Shown here: in pieces, positions 55,201 through 64,000 of the stretch
How the letters are laid out: every line of letters begins with the position of its first letter
How positions within the stretch are numbered: position 1 is the stretch's first letter
Assembly (NCBI GenBank): GCA_949752745.1
Contig: OX457027.1
Coordinates: 88,433,720 to 88,497,719 of the forward strand
DNA: 64,000 nucleotides
Source of the DNA: Protula sp. h YS-2021
Lineage: Eukaryota > Annelida > Polychaeta > Sabellida > Serpulidae
Direction: 5' to 3'
Made by a program: the position numbers and the translations under genes
Notes under the pieces: generated by a model
What the model saw: only the letters and a program-made list of their open reading frames with translations
Told to the model about the DNA's origin: nothing
Databases searched by the model: none

Positions 55201-57672
55201 TAATTAACATCGTAAAATCAGCTGTCGAATAATGTACTAATTGGCATGAGTGACCCCTTGGCGGCGCCCAGTGTTTGTGCATCACCTGGCCATCGCCTTT
55301 ACACCCCAGTGGACTTATCTATCGTAAATGAAGTCCAAGTGGACTAATTAGTTGTAAACGAATAATAGAAGCCTGTACAATGTACCGATTCGCGTGGAAT
55401 TTTCCACTTGTATGTTGCACCATGGCAACAACCACACTATGACGGTAAAGCCCAGGTGTGTTTTTAGTTTTATCCAATTTGGCAAGGAAAAAATTCTTCT
55501 GCGTTTCTTTAACCGCCCGGAAGTAATATATTTGCACTGAAGACACACACCGTGAAAATCTGTGCCGCTAAAACTGTAGGGCGAAGCCTAAAACAGTTCA
55601 AAGGTTGTTCTGAAATGGAAGTACCCTCCTCCCCCCCCCCCCAACCAATTCGCCAGTATCTCTCTCTGGAGAAGTTACTTGAATCACGACGAGTTTTGTG
55701 TAATTAAGAAAAAGACCTGTTGTCTGTTTTCCTTCAAAATAAGAGGTTAGTGTCCGGGCTGCCATTCTACATACAGCTCTCTCACATAACGCTAACAATT
55801 GTAGATTAGCTCACAATGAGGCTGAGTTTCTCCTCATCCACGGAATCGACCTTGGCCTGCCACTGCTCCTTGACCTTGTCTATTTTCTCGGTCACCTGTA
55901 CCCGCACCACAGTTCCTTTATTTTCACTGGGTCGCGCACCTACAAATACACTTTAAACTTTAAACCAAACCTGGGTTATATCTAAGCACAACAATAACAT
56001 GTCAGGGCTGGTAAAAATTTCGAAATTGTTTTAAGATGTCCAGCGACGTAATTCCGACGTGAGACGAAATCATATCCTGTCGCCATGCATGTTTTATTTA
56101 AAAATACAAGTTATTAAAGACAAGAAATATAAGCCTAAAACCTCATGGAATTCAAATTGTCAATGATTTTTTGTTTTTTTTCTGTTTGTTTGTTTGTTTT
56201 TTTTTTATAACGTAAGTTTTACTCTGTCAGTACCGAGCTCAGCTTGCCAGTGTATGAGTGTGAACAGTGATCAGTTTGCATTGGGTGACTGCTTATTTGT
56301 AGATCCGGTCACGTGATAAGTCAGGCTATGGAATAAGTTTATTCGTTGAGCCAGTCTGTTGCCAGACAATTGTTTAAATTCCCACTAGAAACTGGTGTCT
56401 TTGTAACGGGTAAGCCTGAACTTGCCAAAGACTTAATAAACGGAAAATACAGCCATGACACACTTATACATCCAAGACACACTTATAAAGCCATGACACA
56501 ATTATATAGCCAGGACACATCAATACAGCCATGACATACTTATACAGCATGACACACTGGCCATATAAGATATTTCGCCGAAAGTAAGAGACATTTACAT
56601 TTTGGATTTAAAATTCTAGAAATTTTTAGCTTGAAGTCTTTCAAGATATATTTCACTGAACTACTTCACACCAGTCCTTCTACATGTGTGTTAACTTAGA
56701 CGCTTGGAAAGAAGCACTCTTTTTACGGGGATTAATAGGCCATTTGAAGGGGCCACGAGCTCAACAAACAATTTTGGGCCGAGATATATTCGTTATCACG
56801 AGTTTGGGTTTAACGTCATGCATCGATTCAGGTGGCATATGAATTACAAATGTAACAAAGACGTCTTGGAAATGTTTATTCTGCGCCCCACTCAACCAAC
56901 CCCACCAACCTCATTACTGTCAATCGACCAACAAGGTTTGGTCAACGGAGCCTTTGCTAATCCAATCAACTCGGACCATTTATGTCAGACCCACAAGCAT
57001 TACCAGCGACACACCTACGACAAACTGCAGCACAACGGTGTCCGTCTCCTCGTTGTACTTGCGATCGAAGGTGAGCGTCAAGTCAAACTCCTGGCCGCGC
57101 CTAAGCACCAGATCCTCGCAGTCGTACTCTTCCGTGTGGTGCGCATGCCCGTTCTCCTTCGGCAGCAAACCCACACTCTGTGGGCGCAGCTCGGAGCCTG
57201 CACAACACATCAACAACTTTATCAATTCTTTCTATCCTGCTAGTGGGGGGGGGGGGGGGGGTGGGGTGGGAGAGAACTCGTAACTTGTTGCCTGCGAAGT
57301 AAAGTCAATAAAGACGATCTCAGACTTCTCTGAAGTTGTTGAAAATGTAAGATCAGACACAATTCAATGCTCGGAATTTCAGTACAATGTGCATAATACT
57401 GTTGTTATTAGGTATCGGAAGATATACAGGTGTACAAATTATTGCGAATACCGTGATTATTTTATAGAATACCATTAATGTAAATTAATGTAAATGTATT
57501 TTATAGAATACAATTGATGTAAATTCATGTGATTTAATAAGTTAGTTTACCATCTTCGTCCTCAAAATCCCTCAGCAGTCGGTTTGCGGCTACGTAATCG
57601 GCATCAGACACGATGCGCATGCGCCCTGTCTGGTCACTTCCGCCAAGGGCAGCATCCCGCAGGGCCCGGCTC
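43296..57672 (-). CDS. Protein-glutamine gamma-glutamyltransferase (haemocyte/annulin type), 5' incomplete
   Basis: Fifteen exons on the - strand join in consistent phases and encode about 730 residues, ending with TAG at 43296. The enzyme cross-links glutamine and lysine side chains in a calcium-dependent way. In invertebrates such enzymes act in haemolymph clotting, cuticle formation and matrix cross-linking. All four family domains are present. Numbering from the first visible residue, Cys316 (GQCWVFSG), His374 (NFHVWNESW) and Asp397 (HDATPQE) are spaced 58 and 23 residues apart, as in human TGM2 (277/335/358). Trp280 sits 36 before the Cys, as does TGM2 Trp241. The first visible exon starts in mid-codon, so the start codon is upstream and was not found. 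No signal peptide is seen in the visible part. Most introns contain minisatellites. Confidence 0.92.
43610..45590. repeat. 28-bp minisatellite, about 70 copies, in the last intron of the transglutaminase gene
   Basis: The unit is AGCTACCTCGTTACCT plus TGGCGCTCTATC, with small variants (GCACTCTGTC, ACGTTCTATC). Because 28 is not divisible by three, every frame reads the same 28-residue cycle ([15 protein letters not shown]), and all three + frames stay open for hundreds of bases. These are not genes. Confidence 0.97.
45995..46300 (-). repeat. Tandem duplication of an exon end with its splice donor (84-89 bp units)
   Basis: The last ~38 bp of the 46260-46396 exon (encoding [11 protein letters not shown]) and its GTGAGT donor are repeated downstream in the intron. 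Donor copies lie at 46170-46175 and 46081-46086, and a decayed copy lies near 45998. G/C-rich linkers separate them. Copies become more diverged with distance from the functional exon. Reading through the true donor meets TGA at once. Confidence 0.85.
48665..49245. repeat. 44-bp minisatellite in a transglutaminase intron
   Basis: The unit CACACTCCCACACGGCCGTG followed by GGTACGCGGTACAAAACTGC and CTCC is repeated about 13 times, some copies shortened. It ends about 25 bp from the acceptor of the 48514-48640 exon. Open frames on both strands are repeat artefacts. Confidence 0.95.
50195..50660. repeat. ~29-bp minisatellite next to a transglutaminase splice donor
   Basis: The unit CTGTCGGCATCCATAACACC plus a C-rich run is repeated about 15 times. 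On the gene strand the array begins within about 20 bases of the donor of the 50666-50801 exon. Confidence 0.95.
51170..51412 (-). repeat. 21-bp minisatellite containing a splice-donor sequence
   Basis: On the gene strand the unit is CGTGACGACACGTGAGTATTC. The functional boundary of the catalytic-Cys exon, GTGACGACAT/GTAAGTATTCC, is itself the first unit. About eleven copies follow, many keeping GTGAGT at the donor position. 21 bp is seven codons and the frame stays open through several units. Confidence 0.9.
51815..53378 (-). repeat. 54/57-bp minisatellite made of an exon end plus splice donor
   Basis: On the gene strand each unit ends AATCTCCCAGATG/GTAAGTACGTCACA and starts AACCCCGTCCTCGTTGTCAG. 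That is the last ~36 bp of the 53379-53486 exon ([12 protein letters not shown]) plus donor and about 20 intron bases. About sixteen units lie in 52500-53378, with degenerate ones at 51815-51943. Units are 57 or 54 bp, both divisible by three. A 554-bp MITE interrupts the array. Confidence 0.92.
51946..52499. mobile_element. 554-bp MITE with GAGTAGG(G/A)TGGGGCAAGA termini
   Basis: The left end GAGTAGGGTGGGGCAAGA and the right end TCTTGCCCCATCCTACTC are inverted copies with one mismatch. They are flanked by TA (51944-51945 and 52500-52501). Internal copies of AAAGGCCCA/GGGCAAAAG words occur and there is no coding sequence. The TA target site suggests the Tc1/mariner/pogo superfamily. It inserted into the exon-junction minisatellite. 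Confidence 0.85.
54340..54775. repeat. 33/34-bp minisatellite upstream of a transglutaminase acceptor
   Basis: The unit GATCATGACGGGGCGATATT plus ACACGTCCCAATCT is repeated about 13 times. The array starts about 40 bp from the acceptor of the 54165-54303 exon. Confidence 0.95.
54776..55814. other. Transglutaminase intron, no feature beyond a C-tract
   Basis: Remainder of the intron between the 55815-55939 and 54165-54303 exons. A C-rich run lies at 55627-55643. No nested gene was recognised. Confidence 0.5.
56440..56560. repeat. ~21-bp short tandem array
   Basis: About six diverged units of ACAGCCATGACACACTTATA lie in the intron between the 57015 and 55815 exons. Confidence 0.75.
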
Positions 57673-57984
57673 CTACCGGTGCAATACGAGCAAGTTATAC
57701 AACGCAAGTTGTTTTAAACCTTGATTGGTTAATTACCCAGTCAAAGCGTGCAAACGCAAACACATGGTTTGACTTGGCTTTCATCTTGGCTTTCATCTTG
57801 GCTTAGGTAATCCATCAAGACATAGGCCTATTTGTTATACGGCAACACAACGCAGACAGACAAAAACTAGTCCACTTTCAACGAGTCATCGTACAGAGTA
57901 AAGCACCTAACACGAATCGGGCATTAAACGGCATCCACCACTGAAAACTTTATCCTGCTGACAAGAAAGCCTGGGTGAAAATCC

Positions 57985-59045
57985 AAGATGGCCGCCAGTG
58001 TGCCCTCAAATTGGGCCAAGGTCACTATACATACAAGTAAATATTTGTGAAACACGAGCAGGCCCCAACCGCCCCCAAATTCAAAGGGGTATAAAGTCAA
58101 TTTCTAAAACTGACCTTCAGGTTAAGCATTATAGACTGAAGCAATAGGATATTCTAAATTAGTGGTCGGGCAACGCTGTCTCCAACTACTAACAGATTCG
58201 ACTCGAGATATAGCGTGTACAAAGATATTTCTCTGACACCCATTATTTTTTTAATTTTGACCACTTCCGGGTGAACGAAACTGACCAAATGTGCCAAAAA
58301 GCACATCTACAGGTCGAGATCTCCAACTAGAACCGAAGATGTAGCGTGTACAAGCTTATTTCCCTAAAACCCCAATTATCGCCCATTTTGCTCAATTTGA
58401 TCACTTCCGGATGACCGAATCTGACCAGAAGGCACATCTACAGGTCGAGACCTTTCATTTAAGCTAATTATCAATGCTCTACGGCCAATAGAACCGGAGA
58501 TGTGGCGTGTACAAACAAGTAAGTATTTGTGAAACACAAGCAGGCCCCAACCGCCCCCAAATTCTTAGGGGTATAAAGCGATGACGGACTGACGGACGGC
58601 AAGACAGACGGACGGACACCCCAAACCTATAGGCCCCAATCCGAAGGGTTGGGGCCTAAAAACAGCGACATGAGTATTTGTCATTAGCCTTTACAATTAC
58701 AAAAACTGATTTTTTTCTGCAACCGAGACAAATTTCGAAGGCAGCTTTGCAAAACGAAAGAAAAGCATCTGTGGAAAGCAATCATTGACAAGAACTTGTC
58801 AATCCTCTGATAAGGGAGACATTTGCAACAAGTAAGTATTTGTGAAACACAAGCAGGCCCCAAACGCCCCCACAAATTCATAGGGGTATAAAGCGTTGAC
58901 GGACAGACGGACGGCAACACTGACGGACGGACACCCGAAACCTATAGGCCCCAATCCGAAGGGTTTGGACCTAAAAAGCGATGACGGACAGACACCCCAA
59001 ACCTATAGGCCCCACTCCGAAGGGTGGGGGGCTTAATAACGTGCA
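57985..59045. repeat. Dispersed repeat with hairpin terminus, several partial copies
   Basis: Copies of AGCAGGCCCCAACCGCCCCC then AAATTC-TAGGGGTATAAAG occur near 58060, 58540 and 58850. They are followed by GACGGACGG-type tracts and a hairpin AGGCCCCAATCC/GGGTTGGGGCCT that ends in TAAAAA (58631-58662). Shorter variants end near 58975 and 59035. The 58.2-58.5 kb part has two internal ~150-bp units (CACTTCCGG, GCACATCTACAGGTCGAGA). No protein coding. Confidence 0.75.
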
Positions 59046-59379
59046 TCTACCCACTATGATATCTGTGCCGTAAAGCCCCAGTTGATAAGATTATTTTCGC
59101 GGAATCCCCAAAAAACGTCCGCGAAACAAAACAGGGTTAATACGCAATACAGCGAAGAGACGCACCTGCTGGCTGTTAGACAACAAGGAGTTCATACTTA
59201 TGCAAAGAAAATTGACGATTCGACTATAACATGTTGGATAATTAAGTAATAGCAGCATTAACACCATAGCATATTTTATAAATAATTAGGCATGAGGCAA
59301 ATTTTTGGAGGATTTCTGAAGAAAACATAAAGAATATATTCTAAGAGATCGAACAGATCCAATTAAACTGCTGCAGGCA

Positions 59380-60910
59380 ACGCATTTTGGAAAACAGATT
59401 TAAAATGCCGTTAATTAGCCAGTTTTTGGAGAACAGCAAAAAAAAAAAAAAAAAAAAAAATGAAAGGGAAAGATCCACGGAACATTCGTAAAAAGTTTTA
59501 GGGGAACCCGGTCTTAATTGTGGGAGAAGAAGCGCTTTGAAAATTGTCTATTAAAGGTTCTTAAACGCTCCCTATTTAGCCAATTTTTGGCAGAACGCCA
59601 AAAAAGTAACTTTTCAAAAGAGGACCGCCTAGCGAACATTCATGCAAAATTTGGAAGACAATCCGGTCTACAATGTCGAAAAAGAAGCTCTTTGAAAACT
59701 GACGACCGAAAAATGCCCCATTTGGCCAATTTTTGTGGATCGCCAAAAAAGTAACTCTTCAAGAGATGACAGGCTAGTGAACATTTATGCAAAAGTTCAA
59801 GGCAATCCGATCCAAATTGCAGAAAAAAAATCGTTTGAAAATTGGTTATAAAAATATTTAAAACAGCCCCTCCAATTTTTTTTTGGCAGATAGACAAATC
59901 TGCAAATTTTCAAGAGATAAACATCCAGGGAACAATCGTACAAAACTGGAAAGTACTCCGATCAAAATTATTGCAGAAGAAGCATTTTAAAAATTGGCTC
60001 CCAAAAAAATTTTAAATTTATTTATTCAGCCAATTTTTGGCGAATCGCCAAAAACAATTCTCACAAGAGGACCGCCTAGTGAACCTTATTGCAAAATCTG
60101 AACGCAATCTGATCAAAGTTGTGGAAGAAAAAGAATTTGGAAAGTTGGCTCATAAAAAAAAACTATAAAATGTCCCCAATTTCGCCATTTTTGGCAGATC
60201 ACCAGAAAAAAGAGAGAACCATCAAGAGAACAATAATACAAAATTGGAAAGGAATCCGATACAAATTGTCAGAGGAAAGGCATTTCGAAAATTGGCTACT
60301 AATAAATTAAAACATTGGCATCAGAGATGCAAAGCCTCCAGCAAGCCCCTTCATGTTCAACCATTCTTTGTGACATCTCTGTAAAGAAAGGCCTGATAGA
60401 ATAAAAGCCCTGGTTTTGATTGTTTGGCAATAATTTCGACAATTTTTGGTCGATCAAACTGAACCCTTGACGTTGCATACTTTTATTATATATTCTTTCA
60501 CTGTGTTAAATTTGAAAACGATCTGACCACGGAAAATTATCGTTTTGGTGCGTACAAAATACAGCACCCCAAATGTTAACGGACGGACTAACCGACAGCA
60601 ACAGAACTCAGCCAAAATTTGGCAGATTTTTTTGGCTGGGGACTAAAAATGACCCCATTTGGCCAATTTTCGGCCGATCGCCAAAAAAAAGTATTTTTAA
60701 AGAGGGGCCTTCTTAATGAACATTTTTGCAAAATTCGAAGAAAATCCTATCACAATCATGGGAGAAGTATTTTGAAAATTGGCAACCACCCGATTATCAA
60801 TAATCCCCAAAGAAAATTCAAGAGAGTACCAACAAGAGAACAATCGCACAAACAAGAGAACAATCTGAAAATTGGCTACCAATAAATTTAAAAAAAAGTC
60901 ATCCCCATTT
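59380..60910. repeat. ~150-bp diverged repeat family, second block
   Basis: The same words as at 34.3-35.5 kb (GAAAATTGGCTA, GGCCAATTTTTGGC, GATCGCCAAAAAAGTA, CCGATCAAAATT) recur through about nine units. Near 60550-60655 it includes a segment with AACGGACGGACTAACCGACA and GGCTGGGGACTAAAAA, a likely internal terminus of the family. Confidence 0.8.
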
Positions 60911-61319
60911 AGGCAATTTTTGATGGAACCATAAACAAGCATGTCCAAGGACATGACCCAGCCGAGTTACCAAACAAGGAAAGAGAAAAACTCTGAAACG
61001 AATACTGTTAGGTCAAAAAACGAACTTCGTTTCTGAACGTAACTTTTTCATAATTTTAATACACAAAAGCGAGTTTACCCAGGTGGAAGTTACCCTAAAA
61101 GGGATGTTGGAGAGGTTTGGTTTTGACGATCCACGTATTTACCGACATTTACTCAATTTTACAAAAAAATTTTTAACTCCACCATTTCGGCATTTTTTAT
61201 CATTTGCGAAAAAAAGCAAAGTCCATGTGGAGAAGCACCTAAGAAACTTTCGATTAAAATTTTATTACTATTTGAAAAAGACTGAGAGAAATGAATGGTT
61301 TGACAATTCAGTTATTTAC

Positions 61320-61745
61320 CACCATTTATTCCAGTTTTTGCCAAACTTCAAAGTTCCGCCATTTTGGCAGTTTTTGGCGAACCGCGAAAAAAAATAATTG
61401 CCTGGTAGGCGAACCCCTGAGGAACATCCCTGTGTAACTTCTAAACGATTGGAGCAAAACTGTAGGAGTAGTAGCATTTTAAAAATGGGCCAAAACGGTC
61501 GCAAATTCCAGTTTTTGCCAAACTTCAAAGTTCCGCCATTTTGGCAGTTTTTGGCGAACCGCGAAAAAAAATAATAGCCTGGTAGGCGAACCCCTGAGGA
61601 ACATCCCTGTGTAACATCTAAACGACTGGAGCAAAGCTGTAGGAGCAGTAGCAGTTTGAAGAAAAAGTTTAACATACGCACATACATTTCAGCCCCTATA
61701 GTGATACGACTAACCCAGTCCGACAAAGTCGGCTCGGTTAAAAAG
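61320..61745. repeat. ~177-bp direct duplication ending in a hairpin
   Basis: Two nearly identical units begin CCAGTTTTTGCCAAACTTCA at about 61331 and 61508 and share GGCGAACCGCGAAAAAAAAT and CCCCTGAGGAACATCCCTGT. The second runs to a CCGACAAAGTCGG hairpin followed by GGTTAAAAAG at about 61735. Confidence 0.85.
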
Positions 61746-64000
61746 TAAATTTTTCAAGAAAGGCCTTCTCAATGAATATTTGTGCAAATTTCAAGAAAAT
61801 CTGATCAAAATTGCGGAAGTAATGGTAGTTTGTGTAGCACAAGTGTAAATTCTGTATCTTTGTGTTCATGGGAAAAACAGAGGTTAAAGGTCAGCATATC
61901 GTCTCTTTCCTTTGGTCAAGAAGTGAGGTGACCGACGGTACCCACCATTTTGACAAAAGATAGCCCCCCCCCCCCCCGAAAAAAAAAAAATAAATAATAA
62001 TATTAATGACTAAAGTTTTGCCCTGATTTTGGATTGTATTTTTATTCGTGTCGAACACACCTTTACTACAATTTATAGTCGTTTGATGGCCTAGTACGCT
62101 ATGAGAACGAATGGTTACAGTAGATCCAAATTGGTGAAACAAAAACGAACCTCTTCCGTAGCTGAAAACAATTTTTATTTGTCAAATACCGTAAAATAAG
62201 GAACCACTAGTCAATAAGGTTGCCAAATTTGACCTGGCTTTTTTGGTGGGTTCAACATTAACATTTATCGTCGCCAACTATGATCTACTGTAATCAACTT
62301 TATCTCCTCAATCTCGTGGGGAAAACGTCAATAAGCCAATTCGCCCTTTCGAGTCTTTCCGGTGGAAGTGTTCTTTCGACTGCAAATATTTTGGGATAAA
62401 TTATACAGAAATGATAAGGGAAAAACATCAAAATTCTAATTTTCTTTCAACATGCACACTTTCAAATTTATAAAGCCGTCAAATTATCCTTTAAAAACTA
62501 TTTTACATATTATTCAGTCCCCTTAATAGGCAATATGTGAATATGTTTCTGGAAAAATGGAATTTTGTTGATTTTTTTCAGTTTTTTCTCTATCATTTCT
62601 TTATATCCTTATCGCAAATGAATTCAGTCGAAACGCAAAAACTTTTCGGCAAAACTCAGTGTGATTTGGCTTATTCAGCTGAAGGCATAAACAAAAATTA
62701 ACTGTGGTCTGACGCTTTGTCAGCTTTATCTGTTGATGTTGCGTTTTGATCTGCACTGGGTTTGGTCCAGCAAATCCTGTATTGGTCGGTTTCTGCAGTC
62801 TTTTCGAACAAACTATTGAAGATTGAAGACATAAGCTGTAGTTGACAGAGCGATAATACAATACACAAGACCCGTGTAATCTATCTAATAATTAACATAC
62901 GCCGTTAAGCGGTCACTTAAGCGAGTGCGCTTTGGGGATCGACCGGGTGATGCTGAAGCACTTGCAGATCGCCGACGAGGCATACTCTTCTTTCAATTAT
63001 AAAACAGCAAGGATAAGACGCCGCTTCTTTTATCAAAACTTCCGGTAGTTTGCTACTAACGTGTTTTTAGACTTATACTGTCCAACAAGAATAAGTATTT
63101 TTTTTACAGTGACCCTCAAGTTATTTATTTCATTTTCTTGTACCTTTGTCGTAGATGCTAGATATCATGCTTTTCTCATTTTGTTATTTAACATCATAAG
63201 TTGTCATAAAATTATAACTTGCATTCAAATGCATACAATGTACTTGTAATTTTTACAAATAAACCTAAAATGAATTATCTTTGTATTTGAGATTTAAACT
63301 CTAGGTCATATTACAATATTGATCAGTTCTCCTCAAGTGATAAAGCGAAAAAAACCTCAATCTGAAAAAAAACCCACAGTATTCTAGATCATCATGCTGC
63401 GTTGCTGCGGGGAGACTTACAGGAAGAAGTCAATGAAAAGAGAAGAACAAGAATTACACAGATAGCAAGACCAAAAAAAAAAAAAAAAAAAAAAAAAAGC
63501 TGAGAAGTAGTCAACTAACCGTTTAAGCTATGTTCAATATATTGCAGACCAAGAGCAGCAACTTAAAAAGGATAACAGGACAAATAGACTGACTCATATC
63601 TACTACAAAATCCAGAAGCTAACATGTGAGACATAATTTGCAGGAAGTTATGCCTTATAATCGAGAAAGCGACAGTCGAGTTGGCGCCGGTGGCTAGAGG
63701 GATTTCGCCCCAGTTCTACAAACATCAAGTGACATTGGCTAGGTGTCGTTGGAGGATCAAGATTTTCGACATAATGCCCAGCTTACAATCCAATGACAAA
63801 TGAACGCCAAATATTGGGAAGGCCGTTGGTGGCCAGTTCAATTTATTATCATCTATGTTTTATATCTGCAACTTAAATTTTTTATCAGGCTGTGAAATCT
63901 GTCCTATATTTTTGTGCCTTATAACTTTAATATTATACCTGATTAAGATGTAAGAGTGCCATAGATGGTTTAATTTTGTGATTATTACAGCCAAGATGTT
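61746..64000. other. No gene seen
   Basis: Contains a C/A homopolymer junction at about 61963-61990 and a poly(A) run at about 63471-63498. I looked for a 5' transglutaminase exon on the - strand and could not support one. Confidence 0.4.

Larger units (their letters stand above)
54165..57672 (-). other. Transglutaminase exons 1-4: N-terminal beta-sandwich
   Basis: Visible exons are 57551-57672 ([15 protein letters not shown]), 57015-57197 ([27 protein letters not shown]), 55815-55939 ([13 protein letters not shown]) and 54165-54303 ([16 protein letters not shown], ending FNPWCK). The order and the RRGQ-F and NPWC landmarks match the N-terminal domain of the family. The donor of the 57015 exon is GTGTGT. 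The acceptor before 57672 (CACCGGTAG) has a weak pyrimidine tract, so the extreme 5' end is the least certain part of the model. Confidence 0.85.

Noticed and set aside
57673..64000. First coding exon of the transglutaminase gene
   Set aside because: I scanned the - strand for a short ATG exon ending in phase 2 at a good donor, but several weak candidates in repeats could not be told apart, so none is reported.

Overview
The window is eukaryotic, AT-rich genomic DNA with short phased exons, GT-AG introns and many micro- and minisatellites. It is most likely from a marine invertebrate, with a mollusc or other lophotrochozoan as my best guess. The guess rests on gene content (nidogen-domain/EGF membrane proteins and a haemocyte/annulin-type transglutaminase) and repeat style, not on a diagnostic sequence.

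Left third, 2.3-28.6 kb, + strand: a tandem family of single-pass membrane proteins. Each has a signal-like first exon, a NIDO domain split over four exons with identical phases, an optional single exon of EGF repeats, and a last exon with the transmembrane helix and a tyrosine-rich cytoplasmic tail. Copy A (2288-7214) is intact but lacks the EGF exon. Copy B (12129-16799) is a pseudogene with several stops and frameshifts. Copy C (20544-28581) is intact with four full EGF repeats, and its first intron holds a decayed Ty3/gypsy element on the - strand. A lone first-exon fragment of another copy lies at about 35.56-35.64 kb.

Middle, 28.6-43.3 kb: no intact gene. It holds a 2.4 kb element with 0.6-0.7 kb inverted arms around a decayed zinc-finger ORF, 51-bp, about 145-bp and 19-bp tandem arrays, and an 834-bp transposon with an 11-bp target duplication inside the 19-bp array.

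Right part, 43.3-57.7 kb, - strand: fifteen exons of a transglutaminase with the catalytic Cys/His/Asp and oxyanion Trp in canonical spacing. Only the first exon is missing. Most of its introns carry a private minisatellite, and in three of them the repeat unit contains the 3' end of the preceding exon plus its splice donor. From 57.7 to 64 kb I see dispersed and tandem repeats and no gene.

All exon models come from reading frames, phase matching and comparison among copies. No transcript or database evidence was available.
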